Below, one piece after another: positions 1 through 11,800 of a stretch of DNA of 64,000 bases. The notes beneath the pieces are model-generated. The model made no database searches, was not told the origin of the DNA, and was given only the letters and a program-made list of their open reading frames with translations. Position 1 is the stretch's first letter. The number at the start of each line of letters is the position of its first letter. This stretch comes from Enoplolaimus lenunculus (Eukaryota; Nematoda; Enoplea; Enoplida; Thoracostomopsidae): assembly GCA_030248215.1 (NCBI GenBank), contig JASANG010002792.1, forward strand, positions 124,001-188,000. The letters are read 5' to 3'. Position numbers and translations under genes: made by a program.

Positions 1-726
1 GGAATAGTTGGTTTAGGCACTGTTGGATTGGCACTAAAATCGACCCTTACATAGTTTGATACAATAAATCTCACGTGCCAGGGTTCCATCGGAATTCAAA
101 AATACGGAAACGGAAACCGAAAAAAGTGCAATTTGCAAAATAACTGTTACAAAATAAATTTTCGGCCCAATTTCACTTTAAATATAGTCGACATACGATT
201 ATTTAACAATTGCCATCAAACATGTAAAGTATGCAACGTTAAGAGGCTGCTTTTGTTGAAACCGCTATCGCAAAGACAGTTTGGGAAATTTTATATTTCG
301 CAATCGTTTTGCAGATTTTTCTATTTTGCCGAGGGGCCAAAATTCTAACCAGCCCGCTATGCTTTTGCCCTTTTCAACGCTGTAAAGAACTTTTGGACTT
401 AGTGGCGAAGCCTTGCAGCTTCATCCCTCTGCTAACCATTTGTCGCGGCTCTAGAATTAGTAGCAATAACGTCGTAACTGTGAATGAGCATAGAAAGTGG
501 CTTTGCTTGTGCCGTCTGATATTCAACGGCTTAGCATCGCATTCAATCTTCGTGGAAAATACTTTCACTCAAGCTAAACAAAGGTTGTAGATTGTAATTT
601 AAGTCATATTGACTTTAGTGGTCTCCCGACAATTGACAATTCATCGCCTGACAACTCGTCTATCGACAACACGTACGACGAATGGTTAATACGATTTTAA
701 TTGGCCCATGTATACAGCAGGGTCGG
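1..726. other. no supported gene; repeat-like spacer
   Basis: Short reading frames occur on both strands, but none shows a recognisable motif or convincing splice structure. Near base 100 there is a stretch of GGAAACGGAAACC type that resembles the ends of the CCGGAA-rich MITEs seen elsewhere in the window. Nothing else is supported. Confidence 0.5.
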
Positions 727-822
727 AACCGCAGTATAAGCATATTTTTATGCCTAAGCCTAAGCCTAAGCCTAAGCCTAAGCAAAAAAGTTAGTCTAAA
801 GCTTAAACAGACTCTATTACAG
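727..822 (+). repeat. telomere-like (TTAGGC) dispersed element, copy 1
   Basis: Bases 752-783 are a perfect run of 5.3 GCCTAA units. The run is flanked by GCAGTATAAGCATATTT on the left and TTAGTCTAAAGCTTAAAC on the right. The same flanks recur in inverse orientation around the array at 8.7-8.8 kb and, more diverged, near 3.1 and 42.4 kb. The array is therefore part of a defined dispersed element and not a lone interstitial telomere relic. Confidence 0.75.
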
Positions 823-1393
823 CACCGCCGGAAAACAATCCAACCCTGTTCTATAAATGCTACTTTTAATGTATAAACTTGCGCTCAGTGTGGAATATTG
901 CTGTTTTGCATATTTCGAGGTAGAGGCTGTACTTATATAAATATAGAGCGTCGATGGCAGGCTGGGATAAGCGTAGTTTGTTGTTTTCATATTTTGTAAA
1001 AGTTTTGTGTCTGACAGGACCGCAACCAGTTCATCATGCTAGAAAGATAAAAATAATTTAAGAATGAGCAAGTACTGGTTTCACAAGCCTTTCAACCATG
1101 GCTAAAATTCTAGGGGAGGGCGAAATTTTTACTGAATAGACTAATGCCCATATCCAACTCTGGCTATAAACCTCGCTAATAAAAATAGCTTTTGTGAACC
1201 AAGATTATTTTTTGACCGAAGCATGAGCGCAGCTGAAGCGAGCAAATAGTGACAACATTTGTCTGGCCCCTGAAAAAAGCTACTATTTTAGAACCATTTT
1301 TGTGTCACAATTTAGGAACACCTGCACCTTGGTTATACGATCAAAATTACACTAGATAATTAACATTAAATAGAAAATTTATCACTATATTAT
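823..1393. other. spacer, nothing recognised
   Basis: AT-rich sequence without a supported exon, RNA gene or repeat terminus. Confidence 0.4.
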
Positions 1394-2322
1394 ACTAGGT
1401 AAAAGTGCCCCTAGAAGGGACAGATTGTGATATGTTTCGCTTGAAGCATGTAAAATACTTTAAACAAGGGTTAGTTAGACCATAGATCAGTAGGTAATAT
1501 TTATAATATTAGCTCCATAACTTCTATGAAAATAGTTGTCATCTATATCTTTGACGGCTGTCTTTCAGTGTTAACACGCTTGCGGTCAGTGAAACAAGAA
1601 ACATATGGGCCCAGCGGACATCACCTATCAGCTTAATTTTAGCGTTTGTTGGGTTTTACAATGTTCAGTTTATAAGTGATCTAATCTAGCATTCTTCATT
1701 GGAAGAGGATATTTTTTGAGTTTTAAAATATTATGTTTCTAAAACTTGATTAGTAAATATTTCAATATTGCAAGATTACAATTGGGTCTATTGATTATCG
1801 AATAAAAAATGTCACGCATACGTGCTCGACAATTTTAGCTATCTTTACCATGACAATTTGATGATGTGAAGTCGAGAAACTTTTCCAAATTGTGTTCTGT
1901 GCCGTGACATATTTAAGCTATTCATCTATAAAATACAATTCAAACGTTGCTAAATATTTCAAAGAACATGTTCTGGTGGCGCTCAATTGAGATAACTTTA
2001 AAAAGTAACTGACTGTTGTACGAAAGGCATGTTGAGAGTTGTACTTTATAACGCCTTGAAAACCCATAGTGTCAATTTATAGATTAACAGATGAAAGTTC
2101 GTTGGGCCCATATGTTTCTTGTTTCATTGACCGCAAGCATGTTAACACTGAAAGACAGCCGTCAAAGATATAGATGACAACGATTTTCATAGAAATTATG
2201 GAGCTAATATTATAAATATTACCTACTGATCTATGGTCTAACTAACCCTTGTTTAAAGTATTTTACATGCTTCAAGCGAAACATATCACAATCTGTCCCT
2301 TCTAGGGGCACTTTTACCTAGT
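1394..2322. mobile_element. DNA transposon derivative with long terminal inverted repeats
   Basis: About 230 bp at 1394-1625 reappear in inverse orientation at 2099-2322 with only scattered differences. The outermost bases are ACTAGGTAAAAGTGCCCCTA at the left, with the reverse complement at the right. About 470 bp of unrelated, non-coding AT-rich sequence lies between the arms. This is the layout of a non-autonomous foldback-type DNA element. No clear target duplication could be read from the flanks, so the superfamily is not assigned. Confidence 0.8.
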
Positions 2323-2340
2323 TTCTTTCTTTTACATGGG

Positions 2341-2440
2341 ATACGGTGAGGCTTTATGCTAAGACTACTCCTAAGCGTACGCCTAAGCCTAAACAAAATA
2401 TAAGTTTAAAGCGTACACTTGCTCCTTTGCAATCCACCAA
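2341..2440 (+). repeat. degenerate telomere-like repeat element
   Basis: CCTAAGC/CCTAAAC-type hexamers (around 2366-2397) are followed by a TTTAAAGCGTACACTTGC tail. It looks like a decayed copy of the TTAGGC-cored element at 727-822. Confidence 0.5.
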
Positions 2441-2868
2441 AAAGCAGCCTGTTCTAAGCTGCAATTTCAGTAGAACAAACATCGCAGGGACACGTAATCT
2501 ATTGCACGGTGTCATTAGCATCACACAATAATATCGACTAGCTATGGTAATTACATATTTGTAATACAATTCTTGAAAAATTACAAAAATCAAACTTTTA
2601 ATAACAACTTAAATGAAACGTTTAGCTGTCCAATTTGTGTATGGTGTCGAAGCGGCTAATTAGGATATTCTATACGTAAGTTACCTCATTCCAGCTCTGC
2701 TTTCCAGCAGAGAACATTCCCCAAAACTTTCAAAAAGCGTGCATTCTCGATGCTTGAAACATATATTGAAAACACTAACGTGTTTCAATGATATACTTAT
2801 TGATTTAAATATAGACAATAACTGAAAACGTTTACTTTAAAGAACATCGGTATAAAAGTTTAAAGACA

Positions 2869-5800
2869 ATGATATATTTTGTTTTGACGCATCCATTTGT
2901 TGCGGTCGCTTGTGTTATTATTGGTATTTTGCTGTGGATCACTGCCGTTCGTATGTATTTCGTTAGACCCAAGTTGCCTCCTGGTCCCTTCCCGTTGCCA
3001 TTTGTGGGCAATATGTTTGGTATGTTCGATACAATTTTTCTACGATATTTGCTCATTTCCAATGTATAGAACAATGCAGTTCTCACAGTAGTGTAAGCAT
3101 ATTCCTAAGCCTAAACCTAAACGTAAAAATGAGCGTATTCTTAAGCCTAGTCTAAAGCAAGAAATTAGTCTAAAGCTTATAAGCTTACTCAACTTGTGTC
3201 GCACAGAAAGTTGTTTACGCCATTGATGTTTACATTTTCCTGCTCAGCTATAGAAAAGGATATTCAAGTTTTTGGGGACATTTTAAAGATATTTACGTCT
3301 GGTTCAATCGTTCTTAGACAAACTGAGAAAATTAGTAACAGCGCTGTTTTAGCGTGTAAATGTGATAACGTTTTCGCCACTTCTGGAATTGCCACACATT
3401 TAGGCTTGGGCTTGGGTAAAATATCAGGCTTAAGTATAGGAAATCCTTTTCTAAAACGTAAACCTAAATCTAAAGGCGTACAAGCTGGGCGTACGTTAAT
3501 ATATATTAAGGGCGAACCATTTTTTCGCTGCACTACAAAAAATTATTTAAGAGCTTTAAATCAGCTTTATTGCTAAAGCTATGGCTTAAAGCCAGCTATA
3601 GGCTTTTACCTTAGGCATAGGCTAACGAATATGCTTAATACTACTGTTACGCCCTCGAAGAGACATTAAGGGCCAAGCTCTCGCCAACATTGGAAGGGCC
3701 CCTATCTGTGTAACTAGTGGCAATCGTATTCGAAAACTTCTTAAATGAAAAAATGAGCTTTGCTCGCGCTCTTTATGAAGTCGTCCAAATTTTTCTACTA
3801 CTTTCCCAAATTTAAAAACCAACAAAAAGTTTAAACTAAGTTTTTACATTTACGTTTATTAATTCAATCGAAGCACAAATAGACGTACACATTTTATTTC
3901 AGAGTTCAAAGGAACGAACGTTCCATTTGGCACAACCGTTGCGGGAATGGTTGCGAAATACGGAGACCCGGTGACAATTTGGCTGGGATATCGGCCGATG
4001 CTATTTCTGAACAAAACGGAATCAATTCGTGAAATCCTTGTCGATAAACCACACGATTTCCAAGGACGTCCGGAAACATTTTTTGGTAACAATCTGTCAC
4101 TAGTGAATGTGGTTGTAACATTTGCTATCGTACTTGTTATCGTATTTAAGCTAGCATCAATTTGATGCCTTTGCCTTAAACGTTTCGCACCTTCTTATTG
4201 ATATATATTCGAGCAAGTTATGTAAATAAATTTTCATATATGCGTATACTGTTTATGTTTCAAAACATGGAAAGAAAAATTGGAAAGCTGTCCTAAATAC
4301 GTATGTGGGACGTTCCGGTTTTGCAGCTGGCTATAATAGCTGTATCGGCTTGATACGGCCTAATCACGCGAAATCTTAAGTTAACGCATTTTTCACTGAT
4401 TCAGTGACATAACCGTAATGATAAAAACATATAAATTCTTCTGAACGCGCAAAATGTTTCCAACACGCATTACGGATCGAGTTTTCCGGGCATATTCCCC
4501 CAGGCGTCCGGTCCCCTCCTATGACGAAGAAAGATGGATGGTATCTGCGGAAGTGACTACTGGCGCGCCGTTACCAAAGGGCCTGAGCTGGGCACGTTTG
4601 TTAAGAATTGCTTTCAGGTGAATTGTTTGTCAAAGATTGTCCCGATATTGTGTTTGGACAGTACAACGACGTATGGCATTTTCACAAAAAGCTTGGAGTG
4701 AAAGCTGTCAGGTGCGTGTACTTATAATATAAATTAGCTTCCATTTTGTTTTTGCCAGCTCACAAAAACTATAGCCTTCAAACGCTATTGAATAAGAAAT
4801 ATTAACCCGGCGCGAGGTTTACACTGCAAAAAATGGTGAGTCAAATTGACTCTCTCCGAAATAGGCTTTTCCTGACTACTACGCAAACTGAGTCAAAATT
4901 CGACTCTGCCAGAGTCAAATTCGATTCACTCGTAACGGCGCAATATCGATACTGGCTACCATCTTTATGCATCCTTATGTTTATTCTATGATTTATAGAA
5001 ACAGATCATAAAAATTGTTTCTGAATGAATGAACCTGAGAGACAACTTATTGTTGTCTTTTAAATAACGGCCTTTGTACACTGTTTACCCAACGGCCTAT
5101 TCTCAAATGAGTGTAGCGCCTATTATTACTTGATGGTAGGTCTTGTAACTTATTATTTAAGTAGAATGGAATGCACTTAAAGTTCAGAATTTAGCACATT
5201 TTATATGCGCAGAATTTATGATTAATATACTGCTAAGTTTTAGTTCTTTTGAAGACGTATTTAGTAATTCTTAATAGGTGTTGCATTAAATTTTCTGAAT
5301 ATTTAACAGTCAGCTAGCGTTACACACAGCTGAGAATGCGCATCTGCGATAATACAAACCGAAACAGCCTACCTTTATTCATTTCGCTAGTTGTTATTTT
5401 TAGGAGCATTGTTGATTCAACTAAACTGGCGTATCAAATTAACGAAGTCGTCGAAACAGCAATCGATCGAATGACGTGTCAATCAGAACCAACACTGCTA
5501 GAACCGTACACAACAAACATTGTTTTCAATGTTCTTTTCGCATTCTGTTTTGGAGAAAGGTAAACATCAGAACCGGAAAGTTAAAAATACCGTAACCGGA
5601 AAACAAAAAATACTTGTTACCGAAAAATTCATTTTGAACGCTATTTTATCGCCTTTAAACGTGTAAGCACACCATTTAATGCCAAAATCATGAAACAAAT
5701 GCAGTAGGTGGAAACGTATGATAAATTTGGAGTATGGCACGAATTGAAAATTTTGGCGATACACGCTCAGACAATTTCATGAAAATAAGTTAGAATAAAT

Positions 5801-8800
5801 ATGCCAATTTTTCTTGCATTTTCGATTGAAGAAAATTTTCAATATCGAAATACCGGAGAATTGCGGTGAAAATACCGGTTTATTATCGAAACCGGATAGT
5901 GAAAAATAACGGATTTCCCTACCGGAACCTGAATTCCGTTGCACCTTGGTTGCAGTGTGATACAAGGTATCCCGTGAGGCTTTAGTGCTTTTTCGACTAT
6001 ATATCTGTATATGTATGTAAGTACCTATGTATCCGATTCACTGGCTGATCGTAATGGAGGCCAATGAAGCCGCGACCTAAGGGCTGTCCCGTCAAGTGGC
6101 CCTTGACGAGTGCTTTAACTATAGAAAATTTTAAATGGAGAAATATTTTACCCATGTTTTTAAGTGAACCTGATTTACAGTCCGCGAGACAAGTCGGCCT
6201 CAGGACCCGGTTGGGTGATGATCCACCCCTGTAGTTTCGTCCTTAATTCTAGTAAATCCACTACAGGCTCTATTTTAGTCATCAGCCGAATCGCGTGTCT
6301 ATAGAGATTTCAGTTTGCCAATGAACGATCCAAAATTTCAACGCAGAATCGAACTTCGGCAAGAATCAATTGAACTTTCAAAACGAGCTGCGATACTCGA
6401 AATAGTGCCGTTTCTGTCTAAATTTGTTCCAATATTAGGTATTATTTACGTTGAACGATGTACTGGTTTAGAGGATTCATATAGTTTTCGGCGACCCTGT
6501 TTAATGTTTTGTGTATATAAACTGAGGCTAGTTGTAAGCATGGGGTATTCGTATTAGCTTCATTAACCTATATTTCAGGCAAAATATTTAAAAATTTCAA
6601 AACAAATTGAGGGAATACCGGTCGCTGAGTGTCAAATTATGACAGGTTTGGCTTACCTAAAAATATGACACTGTCATATTGTTGACGTAACTTTGCGCTG
6701 AGACTCAGGTTAATATGCTCGCTTAGCATGCGGTTACGAACCGTACCGTTAATCATTATTTACATATATCGAGTGGTAAACAGATAATATAAATATCCTG
6801 TTGTTTTTGTACATATTTTGAATCTGTCCGGTGTTCGTGGCTTATAACTGCTGCAGTTGTTTTACAATGAAATGTAGCAAAATATCCATTGGAGAGAAAA
6901 TATCATGGGTGGCAACTCACATGGCCATAAGACACAAAATTCTATAGAGGCATTAGAGCTGCACGCTATCTACCCGCGCGTACCTGCGGGTAAACGTGAG
7001 ACGAATAAGAAAATTTTGACACATGTATACCCGCGGGTAAACAACTTCAGAGTGCAGGGAAAGATTTGTTAATCTTCTTTGTCCATGTAAAATTTTCATA
7101 AGAAACTTGAAACCAGATACCGTAGATAAACTGGAATTTTTAAACTCTGAGTGAAAAATGAGTACCGAGTAACATCAGCGCAGCGCACTGTAAAATTACA
7201 CAACTGTATTGAACGCAGAACGAAACAAGGCGGGCAAAATAGTGGGCAAAAGTAAATGAATTTTGTGCGGGTAAAAGCGATTGCCAAATACAAGTTAGTT
7301 GATATCTGCTGAAACCACTATAGTAAAACTGAATTCGGTGTTGTCGTATATAAAACCCGAGTTAGAAAAAATTTGTACAATTTATAGTGCATATATATTA
7401 TTTTACAGCTAAATGCATTCCTTATATCAAACGATTTCAAGATTTGTTTAACGAACAATTACAATTTGCAAAAGATCGATTGAAAGAGCATCAAGTTGAA
7501 TTTAATCCAGGTACTGTAGTGACCCGAATAAGAGGGGGGCTGATATTTATACGGCCTCTCCAGAGGGTACCCTCCTGTTATTCAATTACGGACTGTTATT
7601 TATTTTTAACCCGCTTTTCGATGTACTTCTTTAACATCCGCTTACGGAGTCTTATTAGGGATACGGACTCCTATTGATCGGGACTCAAAATGGGGACTCC
7701 CCTCCCCTTTTATTACCCTCCCCCTCTTATTCGGGTCAATACCTACAGTAAAACTGCTTGCGGCAACATGGGAACGATTTTTTCCAGCGGTGTCAAATAC
7801 AAGGTCAACAGCTAGCCACAAAACAGAGGGGCCATAAAATGCAATAAAGAACCATATCTATGCAATCAATTGCGCAAAATGTGTATAAACGCAAAACTTC
7901 AGTTTTGGTTCGTTTTCTGGAGTGTTGGCCAAAAGTACAAATTTGACATTTCGATTGTCGTACGATCTCCTTATTATTAAAAACAAAGTTTACTACTGGC
8001 GTGGAACGCCGCCCAAAATACGTATGCGGGGTGGTCCAGCTTTAATAATAAAATTATGTTTATAACCTACAGATGCAGAACCCAATGATATTTTGGATGC
8101 AATGCTGTTAGAACAACATGAACAGCGGGCGAACGGCGAAGTCTCGGCAAAATTGACTGACAGTCATTTGGCAATGATTATTTTAGATGTGTTCGAAGGT
8201 GTGCAAAAATAGTTTTTGAAATATGTATTGGTCATGATGGTTAATTAAACATACGTTCTAGCAACTTGTCGTTTACAACTTTATTTTTTCTGCCTTTGTC
8301 ATGCTTTCAGATTTGTCTTCTCCTGGCGGTAAAATAATTGACCACACACACTCACTACCAGAGTGTAACCGGATATCCGTTTCCGTTTCCGGTAAGATTC
8401 GGTATCCGTTTCCGGTTTCGGTTGTTTCCTTCATGAAAAACCCGAAATTTCGTTATTTTGCGCTCAAAATTACTTTATTACAGATTTGTTGTAATTGTTC
8501 GAAACGAAATATAAATTACGAAATTCTATCCAAAATCTTAAAAATTCCCGTTCATCCGCCATTTTTTATCTGAAATTTTAGAAAGCCCGGCGAGTATTTT
8601 TATCTACTTCAATATCCGTTTTCCGTTTCCGTTATTTTGATCACTATTCGTGGCTCATGTAAAGATTAAGGGCGGAACGTTTTTCTGTGGAACTAAAATA
8701 GAGCAAGCTTAAGCTTTAGACTATTTTTTTTTGCTGGGCTTAGGCTTAGGCTTAGGAATAAACTCATTGTTACGTTTAGGCTTAGGCTTAGGCTAAGGCT

Positions 8801-11800
8801 TAGGCTTAGAAATATGCTTATAATACTGCTCCGCCCCTGTTCTTTTACATTGGCCCTATTCGTTTGCCACCTGCTCAGCACATTATAATTTAAGCTCAGT
8901 GGATTAAAATTTATCGAAGACCTATTGCCAACTGTTACAAGTGCTATTACCCATCGGATGAGAATACGGGTCCAGAATTCAAATGACATTTTTAATTTTT
9001 ACAGCCGGAGTTGAAACAACTTCAATGACACTACAGTGGTTTTTCCTTGAAATGGTAATGGAACCTGAGATTCAAGAAAAGTGTCACCGGCTTATTATTG
9101 AGGTTAGTCTACAAAATGCCTATCAACCAGTGTGCAGTTGATTGCATTTTGAAAGAAGTCCGTCCACTAAGAGAATAGGAGGCATTTCGAGATTGGGAGA
9201 ATGGAAGATTGCCACACTGAAATATTTCGACGCCTGGAGCCCGACTGTCTGGAAATAGCAGTCCTGTATAATTAACACCTGTGTGCAGAGCATTTTGTTT
9301 GCTGCTTAAATCGAAACTGTCTATTAAATACACAGGAAAGTTTTCTACGGATGGGCTTTCCTCGGGAAGGGAATGTATGATGGAGTCGTATTCATACAAA
9401 TTCGACCGACGATCTTGTACATTTCCTCCTACATTTACAGTTAAAATGGTAACTTTAGGCTTAAAACTGCAATGTTAGGTTTAGACAAAGGCTTTGACAG
9501 AAGTACAGGGTCAGACTTTATGTTTAAGTAGGCATAGTGAAGACTTACACCCAAGCCTAAGCTTAAGCGATGCGGGATGATTGTACAATTGTCACGACCG
9601 ACTTCCTGTTCCCAAGAGGGGCTGTGACAAAATTTCCATCTTTCTGCACACTCTAAAAGTTTTCGGCCCATTTTCCGGTGAAGAAAAAAATCAGATTTAT
9701 GTTATATGTATTTAAATCTTACAAAATGAGCACATGTGATGCAGTTAATGCTTACGTACCTATGAGACATAAACAGTAGACCCTTTTTGCGACAAAACGC
9801 CTGTTTAATGAATAAGCGAAATTAAAAGCAGTGGCGCTCGAACTAAATTAAAATTTGCTGGCGCTACTTGGATATTTAAATTATTTTAAAAAATTTTATT
9901 CATTTCGAAAACGATACTTATCTTTAAATGAAAAATTTATTTAGGAATAACGGCTGGTTTTCGGTAAATAACACTTGAGAGCACAAGCGTAGCATTAAAG
10001 GTTTTGAAGAAACGTTAGTTTAAGCTCAAGTTTAAAGGGTCTCGTTATCCTTTTTGAATTTTAATGTCTCGTCGACGTCCGCTGCCGTAGGTACGTCGCC
10101 GTTTGCTATCATAACGCGGATTGCTCGCGTGCCATAGCGCACTGTTACAAACACTAACGAACAGCGCCGAATAATAAGTACATGAGGCCACTCTAAGCCG
10201 AAAACTATACCTTGTGGGCCAATGTATATAGCACACTAGCTTTCCATTTGCCGATGTCGAAAACTTATGTACCAGAACTACAGTAAAGCCACTGCAGTAT
10301 GATGGCTGGGAATTCAGACGCGTGAATATTTGCAAGTTCGATAGGAAAAGTTAGAGGTTTAAGGAGGTTCGGAAGCCAGAAAAAGTGGAAAAGTTAAATA
10401 GGTTTTCTCTACGTCTAGTAGAATAGGAATGGTAAACGCCTAGATTTTCTCTTGGTTGGTAGGGCAAATCTGCATTAAAGTTTCCCTACCTAACCATGGA
10501 AAACCTATGTTTTAAATTTTCCACTTTTCCGTTTTCCAAACAAAACCTATGTTTCGGATTTTCCCTACCAACCAAGGAATAATCTAAGCGTTTAAATTTT
10601 TCACTTTTACCGTTTTCCAAACAAACTTTACAGTACAGATTTTTCCAACCAAAGTTTGGAATATCCAGGCTTCCGAATTTCCCACTTTTCTCAGCCACTT
10701 ATGCTTGTAGTTTTTCCTCCCAAGCCAGCGGAGTTCCCTGCCGTCATACAAGAGTGGCTGCGCAGCACTGCTGGTCATAAGGTTTCCACCTTGAAAACTG
10801 GAAACCCCAGTGCTATACATGGACCACTTGGTGTGTACAGTGAGTACTTATGTAAGTAATAAGCAGTGACCTAAAACTTTATTTTAGGCAATCGGAACAC
10901 GAGCCCCAGCTTTATCAGATCGCAAATCGTTACCGTACATCGAGGCGTGCATCTTGGAGACACTGCGAGTTCATCCAGTGGCACCAATGGGGGTTCCAAC
11001 CACGCCGAGCATTAAAAATGCTCGCTACAGTAACATACATCATTTTCTACTAAATAAATATTTCCATTTGTTTAAATTTCGAGGGAATTACATGAATTCT
11101 GACTCACTATGATCAATCACTGAGAGAAATGTTTATTGTCCAATATTGAACACAAATTAGTAATCAAGATCCTGAACTATATCCACCATCAAATATATAT
11201 TTCACCCAATAATTTGTGTTCGAAACTTTTAAGCATACTTACGTTTTGAAAGTACATCCCTAAGTATAACCTTGCATTATCACTCAAACTACTGACACAA
11301 GAGACGTTTAATTCAAAGGATAACTGCAGTACCGGATACATATCAGTAACGAAGAGTGGCGGAGCGTGGTTTAAAAATAAATAACAGACCGTAACCGAAT
11401 AACAGAGGGTACCTTCTGGAGGTCAAATAAATATCAGTCCCCCACTAAATCGAGTCACTACAGTACATGTATGTACTAATTGTTTGAAAAATACTGTGAG
11501 TTGTGGTACATAAGTGTAAAATTAGCGGTGCCATAATGCATTCAATATGTGCAGAAAAGCGTTATCTGAAATTTTTTCAACTTATGTATATATTGTTTTT
11601 AGAAAATTATCAAATCCCTGAAGACACGATGATTGTCACAAATTTAATGGCTTTGCACTATGACCCGACTTACTGGAAAGAGCCTGAGGTAAGATTTAAA
11701 AAATCGGGCGGGTCCGGTTCCGACAGAAAATCGACTTTCGGTGCTGGTTGAAACTTTACCAGAGCTCCAGTAATTTTGGTAATGAATTTTTTCGATTTTA

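Noticed and set aside
2851-2858. TATAAAAG just before the P450 start codon
   Set aside because: It is only 18 bp upstream of the ATG, so a TATA-directed start would fall inside the coding sequence; probably chance in AT-rich DNA.
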